Source: an uncultured Lachnospiraceae bacterium | Lineage (GTDB): Bacteria > Bacillota > Clostridia > Lachnospirales > Lachnospiraceae | Direction of reading: 5' to 3' | DNA length: 64,000 bases | Assembly: GCA_910577735.1 (NCBI GenBank) | Contig: CAJTOO010000008.1 | Location: forward strand, 102,751 to 166,750 | Shown: positions 1-8,242 of the stretch, in pieces | Numbering within the stretch: position 1 is the first letter of the stretch | How the letters are laid out: every line of letters begins with the position of its first letter | The notes under the pieces: model-generated | The model's input: the letters and a program-made list of their open reading frames with translations, nothing else | The model's database searches: none | Told to the model about the DNA's origin: nothing | Translations under genes and position numbers: made by a program

Positions 1-611
1 AATTCGCACGTCAGCAGCAGTCGGAGGCAGAACTGTATGAACGCCAGAAGAAGGCAGAGGCTGAGAAGTTTGAGCGTGAGAAAGAGGCGGATGCTTTAAA
101 GGCCACAGCAGAGGCCCAGAAGTTTGCGAAAGAGCAGGAGGCTGTGGGTATCCGTATGGTTGGTGAAGCAGAGGCGGAAGCAAGCCGTGCCAAGGGTGTT
201 GCCGAAGCGGAAGCCATCAGGGCCAAGGGTCTTGCTGAGGCGGAGGCCATGGAGAAGAAGGCGGAAGCTTACCAGAAATATAACAATGCGGCAATGGCAG
301 AGATGCTCATTGAGGTATTGCCTGAGATTGCAGCCAGGATTTCCCAGCCCCTCAGTCAGATTGATAAGATTACAATCATTGGCGGTTCTGAAGGTGTGGG
401 AGACATGGCGGGCAATGTGCCGGCGGTCATGGCGAAGCTGTTTGAAGCCATGAAGGAGACTGTGGGGATAGACCTTGCGGATATCATGAAGGCGGGCACC
501 TTTGATGCGAAAGTCACCCGCAATGTAAATATCAATGGCTTAGAGCAGGCTTCCGATGCCGTGAAGGGTAATGTTGCAGCAGCAGTGGTGGAAGATATTG
601 TAAAAGAATAG
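1..611 (+). CDS. Flotillin-like protein, C-terminal part (gene enters from the left edge)
   Basis: The reading frame is open from base 3 to the stop at 609-611, so the gene starts before the window. The first ~90 codons encode a charged coiled coil with repeated EAEA/AKGVAEAEA blocks, the hallmark of the flotillin domain. The last ~110 residues contain ARISQPLSQIDKITIIGG, typical of the YqiK/FloT C-terminal region. Flotillins are membrane-associated scaffold proteins that organise lipid microdomains. The SPFH domain and membrane anchor lie outside the window. Family call is firm; the exact subtype (FloT versus YqiK) is not decided here. Confidence 0.88.
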   Translation, partial: FARQQQSEAELYERQKKAEAEKFEREKEADALKATAEAQKFAKEQEAVGIRMVGEAEAEASRAKGVAEAEAIRAKGLAEAEAMEKKAEAYQKYNNAAMAEMLIEVLPEIAARISQPLSQIDKITIIGGSEGVGDMAGNVPAVMAKLFEAMKETVGIDLADIMKAGTFDAKVTRNVNINGLEQASDAVKGNVAAAVVEDIVKE

Positions 612-630
612 AAATGAGAGTAAAATAAAT

Positions 631-674
631 GAGATGGCATGACTATATATGACAGTTGTGTCATCTCTGTTTTA
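631..674 (+). terminator. Possible terminator after the flotillin gene
   Basis: GAGATG at 631 pairs with CATCTC at 662-667, with a further imperfect TGAC/GTGTCA pairing, followed by TGTTTTA. The loop is long and the T-run short, so this is only a likely terminator. A second short hairpin, ATCGAGC-TT-GCTCGAT, lies at 700-715 just upstream of the next gene and resembles the hairpin at 12111-12127. Confidence 0.4.
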
Positions 675-749
675 TGATATAGGTAATTCTTCTGCTTAGA
701 TCGAGCTTGCTCGATTGTATGCCAGGGATAAGTTGAAGGGAGCGCGAAG

Positions 750-1586
750 ATGCAGAAAAAGATTGCTGTGATTAACGATATAGCAGGATACGGGAGATGT
801 GCCATGACGGTAATCCTGCCCATTCTTTCTTATATGGGGGTACAGGGATGTCCCCTTCCCACTTCTATCTTTTCTAATAATACGGCTTTTCCCGATTTTT
901 TTATGGATGACTATACAGACCGGATGGAGGCTTATATTGAGAAGTGGGGTAAGATCGGCCTGAAATTTGACGGCATTGCTACCGGCTATCTGGGATCTGT
1001 GCGGCAGATTGATATTGTGCGGCATTTTATTCATGATTTTTCTAGGGAAGACACCCTGGTGATTGTGGATCCGGTTATGGGGGATCATGGAAGACTATAC
1101 TCTGCCTATACAGTAGAGTTATGTAAGGAGTTAGGAAAGTTGGTTGCGCTGGCGGATATCATCACACCGAATCTGACAGAAGCTTGTTATTTGACGGATA
1201 TACCCTATCAGGAGAAGGGGTGGAAGAAGAAAGAGTTGAGTGCCATGGCAGAGAAACTGGCTTCTATGGGGCCCTCACGAGTGGTCATAACGGGGATTCC
1301 CCAGGGAGAATTTATCGCCAATTATGTGTATGTCAGAGAAACAGAAGCGGATGTACATTCCTGCTTTATCCGCATCCATAAAGCAGGGGCAGAGCGCTGC
1401 GGTACAGGGGATGTGTTTGCGTCCATCATAGCGGCAGATGCGGTGAAAGATGTGCCCTTTGACAGATCGGTGCGCAAGGCATCCGGCTTTGTGAAGAAAT
1501 GCATCACGGCTTCTCTGGAACTTGAGACGCCGCCCACAGACGGCGTGCCGTTCGAGGAGATACTGTACCGGTTAAAGCGGGATTGA
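750..1586 (+). CDS. Pyridoxal/pyridoxamine kinase, PdxY/PdxK family
   Basis: 278 residues, the normal size for a ribokinase-fold pyridoxal kinase. It starts with the family's N-terminal strand (AVINDIAGYGRCAMT), carries the VIVDPVMGDHG motif near residue 105-115, TPNLTEACYLT near 145, and the C-terminal anion-hole motif RCGTGDVFAS near 218. The aspartate of GTGD is the expected catalytic base. The product phosphorylates B6 vitamers to PLP-type cofactors in the cytoplasm. The start at 750 is preceded by GAAGGGAGCG. It stands alone between a flotillin and a convergent regulator, so it is probably monocistronic. Confidence 0.85.
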   Translation: MQKKIAVINDIAGYGRCAMTVILPILSYMGVQGCPLPTSIFSNNTAFPDFFMDDYTDRMEAYIEKWGKIGLKFDGIATGYLGSVRQIDIVRHFIHDFSREDTLVIVDPVMGDHGRLYSAYTVELCKELGKLVALADIITPNLTEACYLTDIPYQEKGWKKKELSAMAEKLASMGPSRVVITGIPQGEFIANYVYVRETEADVHSCFIRIHKAGAERCGTGDVFASIIAADAVKDVPFDRSVRKASGFVKKCITASLELETPPTDGVPFEEILYRLKRD

Positions 1587-1597
1587 TTGCCGGCAGA

Positions 1598-2425
1598 TCA
1601 CAATCGATATTCCAATTCAAAAGGATAACCGTCCTTCTTGTTCTTTTCGGAGAGCGTATCTGTTTCTATGATACAGAAATCGTCACTCTTCAGGACTTCT
1701 TTCATCTCTTCCCGTATAGACTCAAAGTCTGACACATGGGTAGAGATTCTCCGGCAGGCAAAATCACCTTCTTCTATGGTACGGACACTTTTTTCAGATT
1801 CTTCCGGAAGTGTGGGAGCATCTCCTGTTATTGTAAGGAACATGTGACGCTGGTATATGCCTTCCCGGTATTCATGCAGTACACCGGAAGGATAGGCGAC
1901 AGCAGTTCCCAGCTGCTGTGCTGTGACAAAAAGTTTCAGGATATGCTGGCCATAGTACTTGGGAATATCCATATCTTCCAAAGGAACTGTCAGCATTTTG
2001 CGCTTTACGATCTCATTGTGGTAGAAGCCATCGGGCAGAAGAATACCGCTCCTGCTTTCCGGAATCTTAGCCAGACCGGTCACAGGACTGGCCATATTCT
2101 GCAGAGTTTCCTGCAGAGTACCCAGACAGTTATGGATTTCCAGAATCTTCTGTTCTGCCAGGATCTTGCCGTCATAGAGAAGTTTCTGCAAATGAATGGA
2201 ATTGTTTTCCACATAATTATTCAGATCTTTTAAGGGGATTCCCAACTTAATGCAGACTGTGATTGCGTCTAAGAGATAGAGCTGATCCATCGTGTAATAA
2301 CGATAGTTGGTCTCCGTGTTGATAAAGGCCGGTTTTAAAATACCGATTTGGTCGTAGTAGCGCAGGGATTTGATGCTTACATTTTTTAATTTTGAGACTT
2401 TACCGATAGACATATATTGACTCAT
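1598..2425 (-). CDS. MerR-family transcriptional regulator with ligand-binding C-terminus
   Basis: 275 residues if started at the ATG at 2425 (MSQYMSIGKVSKL). Residues ~5-75 are a MerR winged helix (YMSIGKVSKLKNVSIKSLRYYD) followed by a dimerisation helix; residues ~115-270 look like a GyrI/BmrR-type effector-binding half, as in multidrug-sensing MerR regulators. Convergent with the pyridoxal kinase, 11 bp between the stops. No transporter is adjacent, so the regulated target may be the gene itself or lie elsewhere. Confidence 0.8.
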   Translation of the reverse strand: MSQYMSIGKVSKLKNVSIKSLRYYDQIGILKPAFINTETNYRYYTMDQLYLLDAITVCIKLGIPLKDLNNYVENNSIHLQKLLYDGKILAEQKILEIHNCLGTLQETLQNMASPVTGLAKIPESRSGILLPDGFYHNEIVKRKMLTVPLEDMDIPKYYGQHILKLFVTAQQLGTAVAYPSGVLHEYREGIYQRHMFLTITGDAPTLPEESEKSVRTIEEGDFACRRISTHVSDFESIREEMKEVLKSDDFCIIETDTLSEKNKKDGYPFELEYRL

Positions 2426-2478
2426 TGCTATAATCCTAATGCCAGCAGGCACTCCGTTGTTTCATATTTTGTCAGCAA

Positions 2479-2504
2479 ACTATACCCGAGGGGAAGAGTT
2501 GGCT
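2479..2504 (-). promoter_or_regulatory. Candidate MerR-type operator/promoter of the upstream-reading regulator
   Basis: Read on the minus strand, this stretch contains CTCTTCCCCTCGGGTATAG. It resembles the C-rich/G-rich spacer operators seen in front of BmrR/Mta-like regulators, ending in a -10-like TATAG. It lies 50-80 bp upstream of the regulator's ATG at 2425. The assignment rests on resemblance and position only. Confidence 0.35.
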
Positions 2505-2611
2505 AAGTCATATTTTGTCACATCTTTCTCTCAAAAACAAGTCTTTTTAGAAAACTAGTGGTCAGAAAAATTCGTCATACAAGATGATGTGTATGGTATT
2601 TTAGAAGGAAA

Positions 2612-2642
2612 AAGGGCAGAACCAGATTTCGGTTCTGCCCTT
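2612..2642 (-). terminator. Rho-independent terminator of the cellobiose phosphorylase gene
   Basis: A 12-bp perfect stem (AAGGGCAGAACC paired with GGTTCTGCCCTT) with a 7-base loop. On the minus strand it is followed by TTTTCC. It lies 60 bp beyond the stop of the phosphorylase gene, which is transcribed leftward. Confidence 0.85.
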
Positions 2643-2701
2643 GTCTGTCAATATAAATCTGACAAAGTCTGGCATCTGTTTTATATAAGATGTGATTTAC
2701 T

Positions 2702-5137
2702 TCACCCCATGGTCACTACCACATCATAACTGTCCTTGCCTTTTTCATAAGGCACAATGCAGCCAGCCGCTTCTTTACCGTCCACAGTAAGGGATTTAAC
2801 ACCCTTTTCAACATTCTCAGGGTTTACAACTTTAATGTGATAAGTGCCTTCCCGGAACTTCCTGGTCAGTTCAAAGTTTCCAAAGCCTTTCGGTACACAG
2901 GGATCGATACGGAGTCCCTGATGTGTGGGATAAATACCGAGAATATGCTGGGATATGTTCACGAAGGTCCATGCCGCCGTACCGGTCAGCCAGCTGTTCT
3001 TTGCTTCGCCGTGGAACTTTGCATCTGCCCCGGCAACCATCTGGGAATACACATAAGGTTCTGTACGGTGAATCTCACTGTATTCTTCCACATAGGCAGG
3101 ACAGGTTTTCTGATAAATCTCAAAGGCTCTGTCGCCGCGTCCGATTACAGTCTCTGCGATGGAGACCCAGGGGTTGTTGTGGCAGAAGATACCGGCATTC
3201 TCTTTGTACCCCGGCGGGTAAGAAGAAATCTCACCCAGTTCCAGATGGTAACGGGTATAGGCCGGTTGTAAAATCATCACACCGTATTGGGTATCCAGTT
3301 TTTCCTTGACGGCATCGAGCGCTTTCTGAGCAAGGCCTTCCTTCACACCAATGCCGGCCAGTGGACAGAAGCCGTTGGACTCAATGTAAATCTGTCCTTC
3401 TTCGCATTCTTTGGAACCGATCTTTTGACCGTAGGCATCGTAAGCGCGGACAAACCAGTCTCCGTCCCAACCGTCTTTTAAGATGGCGTCGTACATTTTC
3501 TGCACTTCGGCGCGGGCATAATCGGCTTCGGCCTGGTTATCCATAAGCTCGCAGAGCTGCGCGTATTCTTCCCCGTATTTGACGAACATGCCGGCAATGA
3601 ATACGGATTCTGCCACAGGGCCTTCGGAAGGCCCGAAAGTCTGGAAGGACTCACCGGGATGCTCTGAGAAGCAGTTCAGGTTCAGGCAGTCGTTCCAGTC
3701 GGCACGGCCAATCAGGGGCAGGGCATGAGGCCCCTTGTGATTGACGATATAGTCGAAGGAACGTTTCAGATGATCCATCAGCGGCTGCGCTGCGGACATA
3801 TCGTTGTCATAAGGTACCATTTCCGTCAGGATGGAGGTGTCGCCGCTTTCGCGCACGTAGGCGGAAGTGCCGGCAATCAGCCACAGCGGATCGTCGTTAA
3901 AGCCGCTGCCGATATCGGAATTGCCTTTCTTGGTGAGAGGCTGGTATTGATGATAGGCGCTGCCATCCTGGAACTGGGTGGAGGCAATGTCGATGATACG
4001 TTGTCTTGCGCGGTCCGGAATCAGATGGACGAACCCTAAGAGATCCTGGCAGGAATCGCGGAAGCCCATGCCGCGTCCGATACCGGATTCGTAATAGGAA
4101 GCAGACCGTGACATGTTAAAGGTAACCATACACTGGTACTGGTTCCAGATGTTGACCATACGGTCCACCTTGTCATTGGAGGATTTCACAGTGTATTTGG
4201 ATAAAAGGTTGTTCCAATAATCGTTCAGTGCGGCAAAAGCCTTCTCCACATCAGCATCAGTTTGATATTTTGCCAGCATTGTCTGGGCAGGCTTTTTGTT
4301 GATGACGCCTGGCGCTTCCCACTTATCGTCCTCCGGATTTTCAAGATAACCCAGTACGAAGACGAAAGTCTTGCTCTCGCCTGGATGCAGAGTCACATTG
4401 ATCTGATGGCTGGCGATGGGGGACCATCCGCTTGCCACCGAGTTGGAAGCCTGGCCGTTCTCTACAACTTCCGGATTGGCTGCGCCGCGGTAGGCGCCAA
4501 GGAAAGCATCCCGGCTCGTGTCGAATCCATCCACAGGCGTATTTACCGCATAGACCGCATAGTGATTTCTGCGTTCCCGGTATTCTGTCTTATGATAAAT
4601 GGCAGAACCGATCACTTCCACCTCGCCGGTATTTAAGTTGCGCTGGAAATTGCGGGAATCATCATCCGCGTTCCACAGACACCACTCTACATAAGAGAAG
4701 AGGGAGATGGTCTTGGTGCTGCCGCCTGCATTAGTCAGTTTTACCTGGCTGATTTCACAGTTATCATCCATGGGTACAAAGGTGAGGACAGAAGCCTCGA
4801 GATTGTTCTTTGCACCGGTAAAACGGCTGTAGCCGATACCGTGCCGGCATTCGTAACTGTCAAGTTCTGTCTGGGTTGGCTTCCATCCAGGGTTCCAGAT
4901 ACTGTTCCCCTCTTTAATATAAAAGTATTTGCCATTGATGTCGTTTGGCACATCATTGTAGCGGTAACGCGTCATGCGCAGAAGTTTTGCGTCTTTATAA
5001 AAGGTATAACCGCCGCAGGTATTGGAAATCAACGTAAAGAACTCATTGCAGCCCAGATAGTTGATCCAGGGAAGTGGTGTCCTGGGCGTGGTGATGACAT
5101 ATTCCCGGTTGGCATCATCAAAATAACCAAATTTCAT
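2702..5137 (-). CDS. cbpA: Cellobiose phosphorylase, glycoside hydrolase family 94
   Basis: 811 residues from the ATG at 5137, which has AAGGAG upstream; this equals the usual length of clostridial cellobiose phosphorylases. Landmarks are the N-terminal beta-sandwich (MKFGYFDDANREYVITTPRTP), the (alpha/alpha)6 catalytic barrel, and GRADWNDCLNL near residue 485-495, where the DWND aspartate is the general acid. The enzyme cleaves cellobiose with phosphate to glucose 1-phosphate and glucose, saving ATP. Chain length and the EHPGESFQTFGPSEG segment fit cellobiose rather than cellodextrin or chitobiose, but substrate is inferred. A LacI regulator is divergent, and paired operators lie between the two genes. 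Confidence 0.9.
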   Translation of the reverse strand: MKFGYFDDANREYVITTPRTPLPWINYLGCNEFFTLISNTCGGYTFYKDAKLLRMTRYRYNDVPNDINGKYFYIKEGNSIWNPGWKPTQTELDSYECRHGIGYSRFTGAKNNLEASVLTFVPMDDNCEISQVKLTNAGGSTKTISLFSYVEWCLWNADDDSRNFQRNLNTGEVEVIGSAIYHKTEYRERRNHYAVYAVNTPVDGFDTSRDAFLGAYRGAANPEVVENGQASNSVASGWSPIASHQINVTLHPGESKTFVFVLGYLENPEDDKWEAPGVINKKPAQTMLAKYQTDADVEKAFAALNDYWNNLLSKYTVKSSNDKVDRMVNIWNQYQCMVTFNMSRSASYYESGIGRGMGFRDSCQDLLGFVHLIPDRARQRIIDIASTQFQDGSAYHQYQPLTKKGNSDIGSGFNDDPLWLIAGTSAYVRESGDTSILTEMVPYDNDMSAAQPLMDHLKRSFDYIVNHKGPHALPLIGRADWNDCLNLNCFSEHPGESFQTFGPSEGPVAESVFIAGMFVKYGEEYAQLCELMDNQAEADYARAEVQKMYDAILKDGWDGDWFVRAYDAYGQKIGSKECEEGQIYIESNGFCPLAGIGVKEGLAQKALDAVKEKLDTQYGVMILQPAYTRYHLELGEISSYPPGYKENAGIFCHNNPWVSIAETVIGRGDRAFEIYQKTCPAYVEEYSEIHRTEPYVYSQMVAGADAKFHGEAKNSWLTGTAAWTFVNISQHILGIYPTHQGLRIDPCVPKGFGNFELTRKFREGTYHIKVVNPENVEKGVKSLTVDGKEAAGCIVPYEKGKDSYDVVVTMG

Positions 5138-5200
5138 AAGTATACTCTCCTTTTCCATGATATTTGCTTTGCCTGTGCAGCCTTTACAAAACTTATAGAG

Positions 5201-5213
5201 CGAAAACGATTAA
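5201..5213 (-). promoter_or_regulatory. LacI-family operator, phosphorylase side
   Basis: CGAAAACGATTAAG-like site about 65 bp upstream of the phosphorylase ATG. It matches the site at 5407-5420 in 12 of 13 positions and has the central CG typical of LacI-family operators. It probably binds the regulator encoded at 5475. Confidence 0.6.
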
Positions 5214-5406
5214 GTAAAAGAGCATAATGCTAATAACAATAATAAAATTATATATAATAAAATAGAAAAATGCAATAAGCTTTCGAGAATTTATATAAAT
5301 TTAGTATGGGGTTATTTTCTGATACATGCCATAAATCAATAAAACTAATGATAGAAAGATAAAATATTTCTTGCATAAGTATAAAATATATTGTAAACTA
5401 AATGTA

Positions 5407-5420
5407 CGAAAACGGTTAAG
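5407..5420 (+). promoter_or_regulatory. LacI-family operator, regulator side
   Basis: CGAAAACGGTTAAG, about 55 bp upstream of the LacI-family gene. The spacing of ~206 bp between the two sites across an AT-rich spacer would allow DNA looping. The spacer (5214-5406) holds no gene. Confidence 0.6.
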
Positions 5421-5474
5421 TGATTTTTCTTGTAAATACTGTCGAATCTTGCAAAGTGATGAGGGGACTTGAAT

Positions 5475-6491
5475 ATGGTATCAATGAAGGATATCTCGAT
5501 TGCCTGCGGTGTATCGGTAGCGACGGTTAGTAAGGCGCTTAATGATCACAACGATATCGGATCAGAGACCAAAAAGTATATAAAGAAGGTCGCGGATGAG
5601 ATGGGATATTTCCCCAATTCGATGGCTAAAGCGCTGAAAACAAATCGTACCTACAACATAGGTGTACTTTTTGCCGAGGAGGCTTACAGCGGTCTGACAC
5701 ATGACTATTATGCTTTTGTGCTGGATAGTTTTAAGAGGACTGTGGAAGAAAAAGGATATGATATTACCTTTATAAATTCCTCGAAGACACGGTCCGAACG
5801 GATATCTTACCTGGAACATTGCAGATCCCGGGGGTTTGATGGGATTGCGATAGTCTGCGCAGATTTTTATTCACAGGAGATCATGCAGCTTGTCAGGGGC
5901 AATATTCCTACGGTTACCCTGGATCATATTTTTAATAATACCTGTGCGATCATGTCAAATAATGTGCAGGGTATGCAGGACCTTTTGACTTATATTTATG
6001 AAAAAGGGCACCGCAGGGTTGCATTTATCCATGGGGCGGATTCGTCAGTTACGCAGAGCAGACTTTCTTCCTTTTATCGGACTGCGGCGCAGCTGGGCAT
6101 GGAGGTTCCGGATGTATATGTCAGTATGGCTCCTTACAGGGATACAGCGGCCACTTATCAGGAAACCATGAGGCTTCTCGATTTGAGAGAGCGGCCCACC
6201 TGCATCATATATCCTGATGATTTTGCTGCTTTTGGCGGAATTAATGCGATTAAAGAAAGAGGCCTGCGGATTCCGGAGGATATTTCCGTAGCTGGATATG
6301 ACGGAATCAGAATTGCAAGGCATATTGAACCTACACTCACCACGCTTGCCCAGAATACCAAGGAGCTGGGGCAGAAGGCAGGAGAGAAACTGATCAGCCT
6401 GATCGAGCATCCCAAAACCACATTGGTGGAACAGATTTTTGTGGAAGGGCACGTGTATGAGGGAAATTCTGTAGCAGATTTAAATGCATGA
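5475..6491 (+). CDS. LacI/GalR-family transcriptional regulator
   Basis: 338 residues from the ATG at 5475, preceded at good distance by GAGGGG. Residues 1-60 form the LacI helix-turn-helix and hinge (VSMKDISIACGVSVATVSKALN; PNSMAKALKTNRTYNIGV). Residues ~62-330 are the periplasmic-binding-protein-like sensor domain with the TIIYPDDFAAFGGI / DISVAGYDGI motifs. It is divergent from cellobiose phosphorylase and sits between two near-identical operator sites, so control of beta-glucan/cellobiose use is the likely role. The inducer is unknown. Confidence 0.88.
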   Translation: MVSMKDISIACGVSVATVSKALNDHNDIGSETKKYIKKVADEMGYFPNSMAKALKTNRTYNIGVLFAEEAYSGLTHDYYAFVLDSFKRTVEEKGYDITFINSSKTRSERISYLEHCRSRGFDGIAIVCADFYSQEIMQLVRGNIPTVTLDHIFNNTCAIMSNNVQGMQDLLTYIYEKGHRRVAFIHGADSSVTQSRLSSFYRTAAQLGMEVPDVYVSMAPYRDTAATYQETMRLLDLRERPTCIIYPDDFAAFGGINAIKERGLRIPEDISVAGYDGIRIARHIEPTLTTLAQNTKELGQKAGEKLISLIEHPKTTLVEQIFVEGHVYEGNSVADLNA

Positions 6492-6514
6492 TGATAGAAA
6501 ACAGAGTGATGATG

Positions 6515-6543
6515 ACAGCGTCTCATAAAGGGACGCTGTTTTT
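6515..6543 (+). terminator. Rho-independent terminator of the LacI-family gene
   Basis: ACAGCGTC (6515-6522) pairs with GACGCTGT (6532-6539), followed by TTTT. It begins 23 bp after the stop codon. Confidence 0.85.
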
Positions 6544-6715
6544 GTATAAGAAATTCCTCCGCGTGTAAAGGCTGCTTTCCAAGGGATTTACCATTTTATA
6601 TAAAATTAAGAATAGGAACATGGAAAAGCAAGGATAATTGTGATAAAATGATTAAACGCAGGGCAGCTATGATAGTTAGAAAGGCTTATCATCTGCGTGA
6701 AGGAGAGGAGAGGAC

Positions 6716-7108
6716 ATGTCGTCAGCCATTATTTTTGATCAGAGCAGATTGAAAGTCTATGACGGTCTCCTTCGGTTGTGTGAATATGCCGGACAATCCG
6801 AAGTGTGGTGTAACACACTGTGGGGCGAACTGCTTACGGATGTGCAGTTGTATGATGCGTTTGTGTACTATCTGGAGCATCATGAACTGCCTGAAACCCC
6901 TAAATGTGAGGGATATTCCCTGACGGACTGTTATGTGTGGCAGATGGAACAGGATAATCTGCGCAGGGATACCGGAAAGAATACGGGGCAATGTAATAAG
7001 GAAGACATGGTGCTGCAAGCCTTCATGACGATGGCACAGATGAAGAGGACACCGGAAAAGTACATCCGGAAATTCAACGACGGAAGAGGTATGGACCAGA
7101 CCATGTAA
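6716..7108 (+). CDS. Uncharacterised 130-residue protein
   Basis: I do not recognise a named domain. The product is acidic and aromatic-rich (VYYLEHHELPETPKCEGYSLTDCYVWQMEQDNLRRD), with no signal peptide or membrane segment. AGGAGAGGAG directly precedes the start. It lies 22 bp upstream of a DUF1700-type gene on the same strand, so the two probably form an operon. Confidence 0.6.
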   Translation: MSSAIIFDQSRLKVYDGLLRLCEYAGQSEVWCNTLWGELLTDVQLYDAFVYYLEHHELPETPKCEGYSLTDCYVWQMEQDNLRRDTGKNTGQCNKEDMVLQAFMTMAQMKRTPEKYIRKFNDGRGMDQTM

Positions 7109-7130
7109 ATCGGGAGAAAAGGTAGATGCT

Positions 7131-7649
7131 ATGAACCGCATAGAATTTATGGAAAAACTGCAAAGAGCGCTTGCCGGCGGGCTTAACAGCCGCCAGGTGA
7201 CTGAGAATGTACGCTATTATCAGGAATATATAGATATGGAGATCCGCAAAGGCAAAAGTGAAGCGGAAGTGCTGTCAGGGCTTGGCGATCCCAGACTTCT
7301 TGCCAAAAGCATCATCGAAGCCAATAAACGGGCAGGACGGAGTGAAGGGACAAATTTAAATTACGACGAGGAGGTCGTCGGCAACGGGGCCGGAGGTTCC
7401 TATAGCAACACGTATCATTATCAGACCAACGGTGATTATGAGAACCGGGAAAGAGCTTCTTATGAAGAAGATATGACAGGGGCCGGAAAGATATTCCGTA
7501 TGCCGGGATGGCTGCTTCTTCTGATTATTACGGTGTTTGTACTGCTGATCATCGGTGTGGCATTTTCCCTGATATCGGTCCTGGCGCCGATACTGATTCC
7601 GGTCTTGGTGATTACGCTGATTGTCAAGCTTTTTCAAAGTAATAGATAG
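7131..7649 (+). CDS. DUF1700-type membrane protein
   Basis: 172 residues. The N-terminal ~60 residues (MNRIEFMEKLQRALAG...EYIDMEIRKGKSEAEVLSGLGDPRLLAKSI) match the DUF1700 pattern of small Firmicute membrane proteins. A polar Asn/Tyr/Glu linker follows, then about 45 residues of strongly hydrophobic sequence from residue ~125, enough for two membrane segments. DUF1700 proteins are often encoded beside PadR-like regulators; none is visible here. The role is unknown. Confidence 0.75.
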   Translation: MNRIEFMEKLQRALAGGLNSRQVTENVRYYQEYIDMEIRKGKSEAEVLSGLGDPRLLAKSIIEANKRAGRSEGTNLNYDEEVVGNGAGGSYSNTYHYQTNGDYENRERASYEEDMTGAGKIFRMPGWLLLLIITVFVLLIIGVAFSLISVLAPILIPVLVITLIVKLFQSNR

Positions 7650-7960
7650 CATGGATAATGTTTATAGAACAATTAGTACAAAATACAACAGACCATTTGG
7701 GTAAATGGTCTGTTGAGGGGAGTATAAATAATTAATATAAGGGTCTGTAAACTGAGAATGAAGGGGTATCTCTGTTTACATCTATTATTATATATGATTT
7801 GAAAGAAATTGCAATCAAAAATAGTACCAAAGTACCAAGGGTACTTTTGGTACTTTTGAATAAAAATATAGTACTAAAGACCTATTTGTCGTTTGAATAA
7901 GTTTACATGGATTCTCTCATACTATTTCTGTAACATCAAATCAATCAGGAGGTATGGAAG
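7650..7960. other. Non-coding spacer with two strong inverted repeats
   Basis: No convincing gene. AACAGACCATTT at 7687-7698 pairs perfectly with AAATGGTCTGTT at 7703-7714, lacking a T-run. A second hairpin at 7823-7857 is built from GTACC-type repeats (GTACCAAAGTACC against GGTACTTTTGGTAC). A TGTAAAC/GTTTACA inverted repeat lies around 7746-7780. The spacer leads into the Asn/Gln-rich gene at 7961 and may hold its regulation. Confidence 0.5.
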
Positions 7961-8110
7961 ATGTCTAAAAACGATTTTAACCAGAACAACCAGAACAGTC
8001 AGAATAATCAGAACGAGAAGCAGCAGGATAAATACAACAACTGCAGCCAGAACAGCACAAAGAACAGTTCCAAGAACAGCAATTCTCAGAATAATCAGAA
8101 GAATAACTAA
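7961..8110 (+). CDS. Asn/Gln/Ser-rich 49-residue protein
   Basis: A short reading frame starting MSKNDFNQNNQNSQNNQN, almost entirely Asn, Gln, Ser and Lys, with one cysteine. AGGAGGT lies 7 bases upstream and a terminator follows at 8129, so it is a real transcription unit despite its low complexity. Similar small Asn-rich proteins occur in spore-formers, but I cannot assign a function. A low-complexity spore or coat-associated peptide is only a guess. Confidence 0.65.
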   Translation: MSKNDFNQNNQNSQNNQNEKQQDKYNNCSQNSTKNSSKNSNSQNNQKNN

Positions 8111-8128
8111 TTGCAGTCTGATCGGAAA

Positions 8129-8155
8129 AGGGACGCTTTGAAGCGTCTCTTTTTC
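8129..8155 (+). terminator. Rho-independent terminator
   Basis: AGGGACGCTT pairs with AAGCGTCTCT around a TG loop and is followed by TTTTC. It ends the Asn/Gln-rich gene. Confidence 0.85.
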
Positions 8156-8242
8156 TGTTAGCAACGGATGTCTGGAGAAGCGGCATCCGTTGTTATATAA
8201 AAGCCGGTTGACACCCAGTCTGATACAGCATAAAATAAATCT

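Noticed and set aside
7977..8186. Minus-strand frames over the Asn/Gln-rich gene
   Set aside because: They are complements of AAC/CAG-type codon repeats; the plus frame has the ribosome binding site and terminator.
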